A stretch of DNA of 64,000 bases from Gordonia mangrovi (GCF_024734075.1 NZ_CP102850.1:4836001-4900000); one strand, 5' to 3'. Counted from the first letter of the stretch, positions 29,676-41,600 are shown. Translations and numbers: made by a program. The notes: generated from the letters alone by a model not told the origin.

Positions 29676-31226
29676 TCAGTGCACCTTCTCGGGCCAGTAC
29701 TGCTTGCGCAGTTCACCTTTCACCAGTTTGCCGGTGGGTGTGCGCGGCAGGTCGTCGACGAAGTCCACGGAACGAGGCGCCTTGTACGCCGCGATGGATT
29801 CCTTGGTGTAGTCGAGCAGTTCCTCGGCGAGCTGCGGCGAGGGTGCGTAACCCGGTGCGAGTTGGACACAGGCCTTCGCGACTTCACCGAGCTCCTCGTC
29901 GGGGACCCCGATGACACCGACGTCGAACACAGCCGGGTGATTGACCAGCACGTTCTCCGCTTCCTGTGGGTAGATGTTGACCCCGCCGGAGATGATCATG
30001 AACGCCTTGCGGTCGGTGAGGTACAGATAGCCCTCCTCGTCGACGTATCCCATGTCGCCGGTGGTCGCCCAGTTCGGGTGCTCGGGGTGTTGTGCGCTGC
30101 GGGTCTTCTCCGGGTCGTTGTGGTACTCGAAGGCGGGTTCGTCGCGTTCGAAGTAGACGAGGCCGACCTCGCCGGTGGGTAGGTCCTTACCGTCCTCGTC
30201 GCAGATGTGGACGATGCCGAGCAACGGCTTGCCGACCGAGCCGGGGTGGTCGAGCGCCTCCTGCGGGCCGATGAAGGTGGCGCCGGCGGCCTCGGTGGAG
30301 GCGTAGTACTCGTGGATGACCGGACCCCACCACTCGATCATCGCGCGCTTGACCTCGACCGGGCACGGTGCGGCGGCGTGGATGGCGAGTTTGATGCTGC
30401 TCACGTCATACTTCTCGCGGACCTCCACCGGGAGCTTGAGCATGCGGATGAACATGGTCGGCACCCACTGGCTGTGGGTGATCCGGAACCTCTCGATCGC
30501 GCTCAGCGCCGTCTCGGGATCGAATCGATCCAGGAACACCACGGTGCCGCCCACCGAGTTCGTCATGCCGCAGTAGCGCAGCGGCGCCGCGTGATAGAGC
30601 GGTGCGGGGGAGAGGTAGACGGCAGTGTCGTCGTAGCCGTACATGGGGGCGAAGATCGCCGTGTAGGCGTCGGGGATCTCGTCGACCTGTCCCTGTGGCA
30701 GCGGGGTCTGAATCCCTTTGGGGCGGCCGGTGGTCCCGGAGGAGTACAGCATGTCGGTGCCGCGGGGCTGGTCGGTGCGCGGTGCATCCGACGCGGTCGC
30801 GAGAGCGGTCTCGTACGAATCGAATCCGGTGATCTCGCCACCCCAGGCCAGGCGATGACCGGATTCGGCCAGGGCCGGGATCTGGTCGGTCTCGGCGACC
30901 GCATCGGCCACCGAGGCACCGGCGAACACCACCTTCGCGTTGCAGTCGGTGAGTATGTAATTGGTCTCCGCGGCGGTGAGGTGGTGGTTGATCGCGGTCA
31001 CGTAGAGGCCGCTGCGCAGCGCGGCCCAATAGACCTCGAACATGTGCAGGTCGTTCGGCGAGATCATCGCAATGGTGTCACCGGGCCGAACACCCAGCGA
31101 TTCCAGGTGATTGGCGAGTCGGGTGGAGTTCTCGTCGAGTTGCCGGTAGGTCAGCTGCTCGCCGGTGGCGGCGCGGATGACGGCGGGCTTGTCCGGGGTG
31201 GATCGGGCGAAGACTCCGGGGAACAC
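29676..31226 (-). CDS. Acyl-CoA synthetase (AMP-forming), FadD-like
   Basis: This 516-residue ANL-family enzyme activates a carboxylic acid as the adenylate and then the CoA thioester. It has the AMP-binding P-loop LYSSGTTGRPKGI (about residue 165), YYASTEAAG (about 317), TGDMGYVDEEGYLYLTDRK (about 402) and the C-terminal catalytic lysine in RTPTGKLVKGELR (about 498). GTG 31226 has AGAGGAG 6 bases upstream, and TATAGT at 31257-31252 is a good -10 box. The open frame runs further up without similarity. It lies downstream of the cholesterol-oxidase-like gene, so a lipid or steroid acid substrate is plausible but unproven. Confidence 0.9.
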   Translation of the reverse strand: MFPGVFARSTPDKPAVIRAATGEQLTYRQLDENSTRLANHLESLGVRPGDTIAMISPNDLHMFEVYWAALRSGLYVTAINHHLTAAETNYILTDCNAKVVFAGASVADAVAETDQIPALAESGHRLAWGGEITGFDSYETALATASDAPRTDQPRGTDMLYSSGTTGRPKGIQTPLPQGQVDEIPDAYTAIFAPMYGYDDTAVYLSPAPLYHAAPLRYCGMTNSVGGTVVFLDRFDPETALSAIERFRITHSQWVPTMFIRMLKLPVEVREKYDVSSIKLAIHAAAPCPVEVKRAMIEWWGPVIHEYYASTEAAGATFIGPQEALDHPGSVGKPLLGIVHICDEDGKDLPTGEVGLVYFERDEPAFEYHNDPEKTRSAQHPEHPNWATTGDMGYVDEEGYLYLTDRKAFMIISGGVNIYPQEAENVLVNHPAVFDVGVIGVPDEELGEVAKACVQLAPGYAPSPQLAEELLDYTKESIAAYKAPRSVDFVDDLPRTPTGKLVKGELRKQYWPEKVH

Positions 31227-31251
31227 GTGGTACTCCTCTGACGAAGGGACA

Positions 31252-31257
31252 ACTATA
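31252..31257 (-). promoter_or_regulatory. -10 box of the acyl-CoA synthetase gene
   Basis: TATAGT on the minus strand (31257-31252) would start transcription about 20 bases before the GTG at 31226. An AACG/CGTT repeat pair around 31259-31273 could be an operator, but it is imperfect. Confidence 0.45.
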
Positions 31258-31334
31258 CAAACGTGTCGACCGTTACCGAACGATCGATAGGGGTGTCGTG
31301 CATCACAGTACCCCACGCGGTCGGGCCGCGACCG

Positions 31335-32948
31335 TCAGAGGGTGGCGAGGAATCGGTCCATGGTGCGTTCGGCCATCGCCAGGATGGTGAGCGACGGGTT
31401 GACCAGGCCGACCGCACCCGGCGCGAAGGCCCCGTCGACGACGTAGAGGTTGTCGTATCCGCGTACCGATCCGTCGGGTCGGGCGGCGCGGCCGATCGTG
31501 ACCCCGCCGAGTCCGTGATAGGTGCTGCCCGATCCGAAGCCGAACGCCCGGCTGTACACCGGGATTCCGTTCTGTGGGTAGCCGTGACGCGCTTCGGTCA
31601 TCTGATGGAAATGCCCCGCGAACGCTGCGGCCCGTCGATCGAGGACGCTCGTCCCTTCCGCGAACGGGTAGGTGAGACGTGTCCCGCCGGTGGAATGATC
31701 GAAGTCGATCGTCCCGCGCTCGTCGGTGTGGACCTGAATGAGGTGAGTCGTGGCCACGCCGCCCAACGGCGACGGGAACGGGCTGGCCTGGTAGACGATC
31801 GCGGCCGGTCCGCCGGGCAGCCGCTCATCCCGGATCCGCCCGTAGCCCGGTCCGCCCTGTATGGGACCGTACGGATCGCGAAGCGCGGTGCGCAGGATGA
31901 CGAAGTCTCCGTTCGCGCCCCAGCCGTCGCCGATCCGAGGCGATAGTCGAGGTAGGTGACCGAGCGCGCGGGCGCGGACGAGCATGGATGTGGTGTGGTA
32001 AGAACCGGCTGCCATGAACAGGTAGTCGGCCTCCGCGGTGACGATCCGTAGAGTGTTGCGACGGTCATCGATGAGCCGGGCCCGGACGATGAAACCCGGC
32101 CGGCGGCTGCGGGGCCGGATCTCGAAGACCTCGTGCATCGGTTTGATGGTGACGTGCCCGGTCGCCTCGGCGGCCGGGAGGTAATTGTGATCGACGGACG
32201 TCTTGGCGCCGCTGTTGACGCCATAGGACAAGTCCCCGTTGCTGATTCCCGGTGGAGCCGCGCCGGCGAGTTCCTTGCGGACGATGTCCCAGTCGACCGA
32301 GTAGTCGATGAAGCTCGGCGTCACGCCGTAGCGGGCGACCGTCCGGATCCACGAACGGGCACCCACGTAGTTGGGATGGGCCAGGATGTCCGGGGGCAGC
32401 GGCGTGGCGCGGATCATCCGCCGCGCGCGTGGGTAATACGTCCGTGCCAATTCGTCGTAGTCTGTGCCGCCGGGGAACACCAGGTCGAAATCCGGCTTGT
32501 CCGGCTGCGCGGAGAACGCTCCGAACACCAGCGATCCGCCGCCGACGCCGGCACCGTAGACCGCTTCGATCCCGTTGCCCTGCACCTTCTCCAACACGCC
32601 CGGGTATGGCTCGACCGGCACCTGCACGAGGCCGGAGATGCCCGCCGTGGGACTGAACCAGGCGGCGCGCTTGTCGGGGCTCGCGAAGGTGGCGAAGGTG
32701 TTGCCGTCCGAGCGAATCGGCCAGCGCCGACCGCGTTCGAAGACGGTGGTGCGGATGCCGGCCTGCCCCAGGCGGAGCGCTGCGACCGCACCGCCGAAGC
32801 CGCTGCCGATCACGATGGCCGATCCGGCCGGTGCGGCGGCTGCCCGCGACGATACGGCCGACAATGCGCCGAGGGCACCAAGACCTGCAGAGCCGCGGAT
32901 CAGGGCTCTGCGAGTGATCGGTGTGCGTTCCGGCGTCACACGGTCCAC
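31335..32948 (-). CDS. Tat-exported cholesterol-oxidase-like GMC flavoprotein
   Basis: This 537-residue flavoenzyme resembles class I cholesterol oxidases (GMC family), which oxidise 3-beta-hydroxysteroids. A twin-arginine signal, TRRALIRGSAGLGALGALSA ending near AAAAPA, lies at about residues 12-37. The FAD motif VIGSGFGGAVAALRLG follows at about 44. YGAGVGGGSLVFGAF, STYHGLGGVTIGRA and NLYVVDGAFAPGAVGLVNPSLT supply the expected active-site region with His and Asn. I chose GTG 32948 because TAGAAT lies 7 bases upstream. It is exported folded, probably extracellular or surface-attached. The substrate could be another sterol or alcohol. The acyl-CoA synthetase gene follows downstream. Confidence 0.85.
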   Translation of the reverse strand: MDRVTPERTPITRRALIRGSAGLGALGALSAVSSRAAAAPAGSAIVIGSGFGGAVAALRLGQAGIRTTVFERGRRWPIRSDGNTFATFASPDKRAAWFSPTAGISGLVQVPVEPYPGVLEKVQGNGIEAVYGAGVGGGSLVFGAFSAQPDKPDFDLVFPGGTDYDELARTYYPRARRMIRATPLPPDILAHPNYVGARSWIRTVARYGVTPSFIDYSVDWDIVRKELAGAAPPGISNGDLSYGVNSGAKTSVDHNYLPAAEATGHVTIKPMHEVFEIRPRSRRPGFIVRARLIDDRRNTLRIVTAEADYLFMAAGSYHTTSMLVRARALGHLPRLSPRIGDGWGANGDFVILRTALRDPYGPIQGGPGYGRIRDERLPGGPAAIVYQASPFPSPLGGVATTHLIQVHTDERGTIDFDHSTGGTRLTYPFAEGTSVLDRRAAAFAGHFHQMTEARHGYPQNGIPVYSRAFGFGSGSTYHGLGGVTIGRAARPDGSVRGYDNLYVVDGAFAPGAVGLVNPSLTILAMAERTMDRFLATL

Positions 32949-32955
32949 CCCGAGC

Positions 32956-32961
32956 ATTCTA
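32956..32961 (-). promoter_or_regulatory. -10 box, leaderless cholesterol-oxidase-like gene
   Basis: TAGAAT on the minus strand (32961-32956), one of the best -10 boxes in the window, lies 7 bases before GTG 32948. An ATG at 32957 would overlap the box, so the GTG start is preferred. Confidence 0.55.
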
Positions 32962-33027
32962 CGAGGGAGCAGGGGTTTTCCGCAGGAACGAGCAGCAATT
33001 CGCCGGCGTCCCGCAGCCGATCCGAGC

Positions 33028-33594
33028 TCAGCGCTTGCTTCGGACGGACTCCTCGACGAGGTCCAGGACGGCATGCAGGTCGTCGGTGGGCCGCCCCGAC
33101 GCGATCCGCGTGATCAGGCCGTCGAGCACCAGATCGAGGTACTTCACGAGCACCTCGATGGGCACGTCGTCGCGAAGGCGGCCGGCCTCGCGACCCTCTT
33201 CCAGCCGGCGCAGGGTGGCCTTCTCGACATCGGCCGAGCGGGCCAGCCATGCCGACCGGAACGAGGTGTCGGTGCGCAGCTTACGCGCGATCTCCAGCCG
33301 GGTCCCGAGCCAGTTGAAATCCTGCGGCCGGGCGAGCATGTCCCGCATGACCTGCACGAGGCCCTGTTCGGCTGCGACGTCGGCCATCCGTTCGGCATCC
33401 TCCTGCGCGAGGGCGAGGAACAGGCCTTCCTTGTCGCGGTAGTGATGAAAGATGGCACCGCGGGACAGTCCGGTCGATTCCTCGATGCGTTTGACCGTCG
33501 CGCCGTCGTAACCGAATTCGGCGAAGCAATGCCGCGCGCCGTCGAGAATCTCTCGACGACGCGCGGCAAGCCGGTCATCGCTGACCTTGGGCAC
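33028..33594 (-). CDS. acnR: TetR-family repressor of aconitase, AcnR
   Basis: AcnR is a TetR regulator that represses acn, as characterised in Corynebacterium glutamicum. The 188-residue length and position directly after acn match that protein. The N-terminal HTH is at about residues 13-58, with ARHCFAEFGYDGATVKRIEE then GLSRGAIFHHYRDKEGLF. The rest is the helical ligand-binding and dimerisation domain. GTG 33594 has AGGAG about 9 bases upstream and lies 15 bases after the acn stop. The palindrome at 36572-36599 fits its known operator, so feedback control of its own operon is likely. Confidence 0.9.
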   Translation of the reverse strand: MPKVSDDRLAARRREILDGARHCFAEFGYDGATVKRIEESTGLSRGAIFHHYRDKEGLFLALAQEDAERMADVAAEQGLVQVMRDMLARPQDFNWLGTRLEIARKLRTDTSFRSAWLARSADVEKATLRRLEEGREAGRLRDDVPIEVLVKYLDLVLDGLITRIASGRPTDDLHAVLDLVEESVRSKR

Positions 33595-33609
33595 TTCTGC
33601 CGCTCCTGA

Positions 33610-36600
<2,991 letters not shown>

Positions 36601-36810
36601 GCCGTCTCGCTCGTCGCGTGTCGGATCGGGACGCACGAAGCGGACCCGGGATTCTCCGGACGCTCCCATTCTGTCGTACGGTGCTGCAGGAGGTTTGGTG
36701 GGCCACCGCTGTCCGTGCGAATTTAATGCTCGCGAAACCTTGCCGGCGAGCCGAGACACGCTGTGTGTGCGGTGCCGGACCACGGTGCGGATGGATGTGA
36801 GGATGGCCAG

Positions 36811-37428
36811 ATGAGTCCGGATGCGGTGACGCAGCTTGGGTCGGCGCCCGAAGGGCAGCAGGTGCTCGCGCTGCCGCCCTCGGGGCTGTCGATGCCGTCG
36901 ATCATTCCCGAGGTGGTGGACATGCCGGCGATCCTGGCGGACATCCGCGACGACGGTGTGGCCGCCCCGGCCGAGCAGGTCGCGGGGTTGCGTGCGGTGG
37001 TCGCCGAGGCCGCCGAGGACGGGCAGGAAGTCAGTTTCGTGGTCATCGAGCGGCCGCTGAAGTTCGAGTACTACCGCGATATCGCCACTGATCTCCAGCC
37101 CGACGTCGGCGGAACGGTGATCGTGCTCGGTCCGCAATCGGTCGGTAGTGCATCGCCGCACTTCAGCCGGGTGCAACAAGAAGAGGCCACCGACAATCTG
37201 ACTCTGACCGATCCGCCGCTCGCGGCCCGGCAGATGTGGGATCAGATGAACGAGCCGTCGCTGAACTGGACGGTCATCAGCGTGCTTCTCATCCTGGTCG
37301 TGGTGGTCGGTGCGACCATCGCGCGTCTTCGGTCGATCCGCGCGAGTCGGGGCGCCGGCAGCGGCGACGCATCGGACTCGAACGCCAACGCATCGGGTAC
37401 CACCGACCTCTCCCGCGACCTTCCGTGA
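36811..37428 (+). CDS. Conserved membrane protein, Rv1476-like
   Basis: This 205-residue protein of unknown function corresponds by position and topology to Rv1476, upstream of ripA. A non-hydrophobic N-terminal domain (about residues 1-150) includes MPAILADIRDDGVAAPAEQV and VSFVVIERPLKFEYYRDIA. One strong membrane segment follows at about 152-175 (TVISVLLILVVVVGATIARL), then a short Ser/Asn/Asp-rich tail. The N-terminal fold looks like the TPM-type domains of other actinobacterial membrane proteins, a weak inference. ATG 36811 has GAGGATG upstream; GTG 36763 would add 16 residues. It may belong with ripA to an envelope function. Confidence 0.75.
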   Translation: MSPDAVTQLGSAPEGQQVLALPPSGLSMPSIIPEVVDMPAILADIRDDGVAAPAEQVAGLRAVVAEAAEDGQEVSFVVIERPLKFEYYRDIATDLQPDVGGTVIVLGPQSVGSASPHFSRVQQEEATDNLTLTDPPLAARQMWDQMNEPSLNWTVISVLLILVVVVGATIARLRSIRASRGAGSGDASDSNANASGTTDLSRDLP

Positions 37429-37827
37429 GTCGGCCGCCTTTCGTCGTGCGTCGCTGACGGTCACCGCATCGGTTTCGCCCGCATTTACACCCATCGCCGC
37501 GCAGAAGGTCGGCACGGCACGCCCGGACCCGATCTTCGTTGCAGATTCGAGACCTTCGCAGAAGTGCGGTCTTTGGGCAGTTCACAGCATTTTGCCTGGT
37601 AATCACGCCAATGTAATTCGTGACTCCTGTTTTCCGATGTGTTGGATGTGACGTACGGTTCTGTTGTCACGAGTGGTGCCCAAGTGATGAAGGGCATCAC
37701 GAGTGGTGCATGGTGCACGTCGCGACGTGGGTCGGGATCGCGCGGGCATCCACCACGCCACCAGGCATGGGCCGCGACGGTCCGCGTCTGCAGTGGCGGG
37801 TGAGCCGCGGACGACGAGGGAGAACTG
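37429..37827 (+). other. ripA upstream region with direct repeats
   Basis: This 399-base gap has no credible gene. TACGGT (37654-37659) is a candidate -10 box, giving a leader of about 160 bases. TCACGAGTGGTGC occurs twice, at 37667-37679 and 37697-37709, exactly 30 bp apart. A perfect 14-bp palindrome CACGTCGCGACGTG lies at 37716-37729. GTCCGCG (37780-37786) pairs with CGCGGAC (37806-37812) just before the ribosome binding site. I looked for a c-di-AMP riboswitch, known upstream of some actinobacterial cell-wall hydrolases, and saw no match. Confidence 0.45.
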
Positions 37828-39372
37828 GTGAGGCGAGCTACAACCGGTGTGGCGCGCGGTTTGCCACCGGCGCCGGGCGCACGACAGGACCGACGAGGAC
37901 ATTTGGCGGTCCGGGTCGGCGCACTGCTGGCGATCGCGGTGCTCGGTTTCGTGGGAGCCGGGCAGGCCCAGGCGGCCCCGAAAACCGGGCAACCCTCGCA
38001 GATCTCCGGACTGATCAATCAGATCGCCAAGGCCAACCAGAACCTCGCCGACCTCGACAATGCGGTCGCGGTGCGACAGGAGAACGTCAACCGGGCGCTG
38101 GTCGACTACCAGAATTCGGTGGCCGCCGAGCAGTTGGCGAGTATGGCGGCCAAGTCCGCGAAACGGTCGCTGACCGAGGCCCGCCGTAAGGTCGCCGAGG
38201 CGCAGAAGGCGTTCGACGAGTTCGCGCGTGACGTGTACCGGCAGGGGAGCGCCCGCAGTTCGATGGCCGAGTATGTCTCGTCGGACGATCCAGGTGCGGT
38301 GCTGGACCGGATGACCGTCATCGACCGGCTCGGCAAGCAGCAGCGCGACACCATCGAGCGGCTCGAGGTGGCCCGCAACCAGCAGGCGAACCGCGTGGCG
38401 GCGGTGCAGGCGACCCAACGGCAGGCGGCGTTCGCCACCCAGAGTGCCGCCGGCCGCAAGGACGACGCCCTCGCCGCGGTCGCCCAGGCGCGCTCGGCGG
38501 TCGCATCCGAGCAGCAGCGTCGGTCCCAGCTCATCGACCAACGCGACAAGGTGCAGCAGTCGCTCGACAAGATCCGCGGGATCGCCCCGCGACGTACGGT
38601 GGAGGGCCCCACGGCAGGCGACCTGCTGCAGAATCTCTTCCCGGACTCGCCCACGTCGCCGGCCGCGCCCGGTGTGGCGGCCGAGACCGGCGGCGACAAC
38701 GAGGCACTTGCCGTGGCGGCCACGGCCGCGGCGAAACTCGCCCTCGACGTCGGTCAGAAGGTGCTCGCCGAACTCGTCGGTCAACAGCAGATGCCGCATT
38801 CGGAACTGCTCGACGAGCTTGGCGTCGGCGGGTCCGACATGACGGGCAGCGGCCCGGATTCGCTGAGCTCGGTCATCGGCAACGGCAGCCTGGGCGCCCT
38901 GTTCGGCAGCTCGTCGGGCGGCGGCGGCATGGTGCGGCCCGGTCTGCGCGGTCCGCAGGCCGTGGAGATCGTGGTGAACCGTGCGCTGTCGCAGCTCAAC
39001 GTGCCGTACGCGTGGGGCGGCGGCGATGCGAACGGCCCGACGCGGGGTATCCGCGACGGTGGTGTCGCCGACAGCTACGGCGACTACAACAAGATCGGCT
39101 ACGACTGCTCGGGCCTGATGATCTACGCCTTCGCCGGGGTCGGCATCGAGTTGCCCCACTACACCGGCTACCAGTACACCTCCGGACCCCAGTATCCGCT
39201 GTCGCAGATGCAGCGCGGCGACATGATCTTCTATGGCCCCAACGCCAGCCAGCACGTGGCGCTCTATCTCGGGGACAACAAGATGGTGGAAGCGAAGCAG
39301 TCGGGGACCAACGTGATGGTGTCTCCGCTACGGACCGCGGGCGCGATGCCCATGGTCGTGCGTCTGGTCTGA
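37828..39372 (+). CDS. ripA: Peptidoglycan endopeptidase RipA (NlpC/P60)
   Basis: RipA cleaves peptidoglycan peptide stems and is needed for septum resolution. The 514-residue protein has a signal peptide with a long basic N-region (hydrophobic about 32-47, cleavage near QAQA). A long coiled-coil region follows (about 60-260), then a Gly/Ser-rich linker and a C-terminal NlpC/P60 domain (about 375-510). The catalytic Cys is C427 in YDCSGLM and the His is H476 in SQHVALYLGD. The coiled coil acts as an inhibitory lid in mycobacterial RipA. GTG 37828 has GAGGGAG upstream. Only one such gene is present, whereas M. tuberculosis has ripA-ripB in tandem. moxR follows by 154 bases. Confidence 0.92.
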   Translation: MRRATTGVARGLPPAPGARQDRRGHLAVRVGALLAIAVLGFVGAGQAQAAPKTGQPSQISGLINQIAKANQNLADLDNAVAVRQENVNRALVDYQNSVAAEQLASMAAKSAKRSLTEARRKVAEAQKAFDEFARDVYRQGSARSSMAEYVSSDDPGAVLDRMTVIDRLGKQQRDTIERLEVARNQQANRVAAVQATQRQAAFATQSAAGRKDDALAAVAQARSAVASEQQRRSQLIDQRDKVQQSLDKIRGIAPRRTVEGPTAGDLLQNLFPDSPTSPAAPGVAAETGGDNEALAVAATAAAKLALDVGQKVLAELVGQQQMPHSELLDELGVGGSDMTGSGPDSLSSVIGNGSLGALFGSSSGGGGMVRPGLRGPQAVEIVVNRALSQLNVPYAWGGGDANGPTRGIRDGGVADSYGDYNKIGYDCSGLMIYAFAGVGIELPHYTGYQYTSGPQYPLSQMQRGDMIFYGPNASQHVALYLGDNKMVEAKQSGTNVMVSPLRTAGAMPMVVRLV

Positions 39373-39526
39373 CCGAGTCGGGGCCCTGCGCGCCGAGCCC
39401 TTCTTGGCCGCAGTTCAGCCAACGCGACTACGCTGGCAGCGATAGGCCGCCCGGACAGGGCCGGCTCGACTGAGGCACAGCGCACGTGATCGAGAGTGCG
39501 CAGGCAGATGGAACAGGAGTACCGGT

Positions 39527-40675
39527 TTGACCTCATCGCATCCCCCGGCCGATTCCGCGGGCGGAGCCGGTCCCGACGGATCGGTCATGCTGTCCGAGAG
39601 TGACGTCAAACTGCTCGAACGGGCGATCTACGAGGTGAAACGGGTCATCGTCGGGCAGGACCAGCTCGTCGAGCGCATCCTCGTCGGACTGCTCGCGCGT
39701 GGGCATATTCTCCTCGAGGGCGTCCCGGGTGTCGCGAAGACCCTGGCCGTGGAGACCTTTGCGACCGTGGTGGGTGGATCCTTCTCCCGCGTCCAGTTCA
39801 CCCCCGACCTGGTGCCGACCGACCTCATCGGTACCCGGATCTACCGGCAGGGCAAAGAAGAGTTCGACACCGAACTCGGTCCGGTCGTGGCCAACTTCCT
39901 GCTCGCCGACGAGATCAACCGAGCTCCCGCCAAGGTGCAGTCCGCGCTGCTCGAGGTCATGGCCGAGCGGCACGTGTCCATCGGCGGGACCACCTATCCG
40001 ATGCCGGATCCCTTCCTGGTGATGGCCACCCAGAATCCTATCGAGAACGAGGGCGTCTATCCGCTGCCGGAGGCGCAGCGCGACCGCTTCCTGTTCAAGG
40101 TGCTCGTCGACTACCCCTCGGTCGAGGAAGAACGCGAGATCGTCTACCGGATGGGCAACGTCGCACCGACCGCGACGCAGGTCCTCGATCCGGAGACGAT
40201 GATCCGGCTGCAGCGCACGGCCGCCAACGTCTTCGTGCATCACGCACTCGTCGACTATGTCGTCCGGGTCATCAACGCCACCCGGCGTCCTGCCGAGCTC
40301 GGCCTGAGCGAGGTCGCGGCATGGCTGTCCTACGGTGCCTCGCCGCGTGCGACCCTGGGCATCGTCGCCGCCGCCCGCGCCCTGGCACTGGTGCGAGGCC
40401 GCGACTACGTGGTCCCGCAGGACGTCGTCGAGATCGTGCCCGACGTGCTCAGGCACCGCCTGGTCCTCAGCTACGACGCCCTCGCCGACGAGGTCGACGC
40501 AGATCAGGTGATCACCCGAGTCCTGCAGACCGTGGGGCTGCCGCAGGTCGGTGCACAGCCGGTCACGCCTGGGCCGGTACCCGGACAGCAGCCGACAACT
40601 CCTGCGCCGCAACAGTATCCGGGACACCCCAACGGCGCCGCGGTGAACCAGACGCCACGGTATGCCGGCCAATAG
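39527..40675 (+). CDS. moxR: MoxR-family AAA+ ATPase
   Basis: MoxR ATPases are AAA+ chaperone-like proteins that work with DUF58 and VWA-domain partners. The 382-residue protein has Walker A EGVPGVAKT (about residue 65), Walker B LLADEINRAPAKVQSALLE (about 125), sensor 1 MATQNPIE (about 166) and the helical AAA lid domain. The last 45 residues are a Pro/Gln-rich tail. The start is TTG 39527: AGGAG lies 8 bases upstream and no other start suits the conserved N-terminus. It overlaps the DUF58 gene by 14 bases, so the three-gene set moxR-DUF58-VWA is an operon (Rv1479-Rv1481). A possible promoter is TTGGCC/TACGCT at 39404-39434. Confidence 0.94.
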   Translation: MTSSHPPADSAGGAGPDGSVMLSESDVKLLERAIYEVKRVIVGQDQLVERILVGLLARGHILLEGVPGVAKTLAVETFATVVGGSFSRVQFTPDLVPTDLIGTRIYRQGKEEFDTELGPVVANFLLADEINRAPAKVQSALLEVMAERHVSIGGTTYPMPDPFLVMATQNPIENEGVYPLPEAQRDRFLFKVLVDYPSVEEEREIVYRMGNVAPTATQVLDPETMIRLQRTAANVFVHHALVDYVVRVINATRRPAELGLSEVAAWLSYGASPRATLGIVAAARALALVRGRDYVVPQDVVEIVPDVLRHRLVLSYDALADEVDADQVITRVLQTVGLPQVGAQPVTPGPVPGQQPTTPAPQQYPGHPNGAAVNQTPRYAGQ

Positions 40676-41600
40676 CGATCTGCCGTCGCTCGGTGCCGGC
40701 CTGTTGTCCGAACCGCAGCTGACCGCTGCGCTGAAGACACTCGAGCTGACCGTGCGGCGCAAGTTGGACGGCGTCCTGCAGGGCGAACATCTCGGTCTCA
40801 TCCCCGGTCCCGGCTCCGAGCCGGGCGAGGCGCGTGCGTATCAACCCGGCGACGACATCCGGCGGATGGAATGGTCGGTCACCGCGCGGACCACCCACCC
40901 CCACGTGCGGCAGATGATCGCCGACCGCGAACTCGAGACGTGGCTGGTGGTGGACGCGTCTGCCAGCCTCGACTTCGGCACGGTGAACTGCACCAAGCGC
41001 GACCTCGCAGTCGCTGCTGCCGCCGCGATCGTCCACCTCACCTCCGGTGGAGGAAATCGACACGGTGCCATCGTCGTGACCGGCGACCAGCTGGTGCGGA
41101 TACCGGCCCGCGCCGGCCGCGCCCATGCCCAGAACCTGCTGAAGGCGCTCGCGACCACCACCCGCTCGTCGAGCGGTGTGCGCGGTGACCTGCACGCGGG
41201 TATCGAAGCGCTGCGGCGACCACAACGCCGCCGCGGACTCGCGGTGGTCATCAGCGACTTTCTCGGACCGATCGACTGGGAGCGGTCTCTGCGGGCCATC
41301 GGCGCGCACCACGAGTTGCTCGGCGTCGAGGTCCTCGATCCGCGCGACCTGACGCTGCCGGATGTGGGTGAGGTGAGTCTGGCCGACGCGGAATCCGGTG
41401 AGGTGCGCGACATCACGGTCACCCCCGCGGTGCGGCGCGATTTCGCCGCTGCGGCCCGCGATCATCAGCTGAAGGTGCATCGCACCATCCGCGGTTGCGG
41501 TGGTCCGGTCTTGAGTCTGCGGACCGATCGGGACTGGATCACCGACACCGTCAAGTTCGTCGCGCAACGTCGGCGCGGTCTGGCCGCCGGGGTCGGGTGA
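40662..41600 (+). CDS. DUF58 protein, MoxR operon
   Basis: This 312-residue protein of the DUF58 family is the usual partner of MoxR ATPases. The family signature GSEPGEARAYQPGDDIRRMEW (first 20: GSEPGEARAYQPGDDIRRME) is at about residues 49-69. A von Willebrand-like core with DASAS (about 104, in LVVDASASLDFG) follows, and RGLAVVISDFLGP near 190. No membrane segment is visible, unlike many DUF58 proteins. ATG 40662 lies inside moxR (14-base overlap), so translational coupling is expected. It corresponds to Rv1480. The client of the MoxR-DUF58-VWA set is unknown; an envelope role is likely from the location after ripA. Confidence 0.9.
   Translation: MPANSDLPSLGAGLLSEPQLTAALKTLELTVRRKLDGVLQGEHLGLIPGPGSEPGEARAYQPGDDIRRMEWSVTARTTHPHVRQMIADRELETWLVVDASASLDFGTVNCTKRDLAVAAAAAIVHLTSGGGNRHGAIVVTGDQLVRIPARAGRAHAQNLLKALATTTRSSSGVRGDLHAGIEALRRPQRRRGLAVVISDFLGPIDWERSLRAIGAHHELLGVEVLDPRDLTLPDVGEVSLADAESGEVRDITVTPAVRRDFAAAARDHQLKVHRTIRGCGGPVLSLRTDRDWITDTVKFVAQRRRGLAAGVG

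Noticed and set aside
31259-31290. KstR-type steroid operator between the acyl-CoA synthetase and oxidase genes
   Set aside because: AACG/CGTT pairs are present, but the spacing does not fit the AACnnGTT core and outer bases disagree.
37429-37827. c-di-AMP (ydaO) riboswitch before ripA
   Set aside because: Such riboswitches precede some actinobacterial cell-wall hydrolase genes, but I could not find the conserved sequence blocks here.
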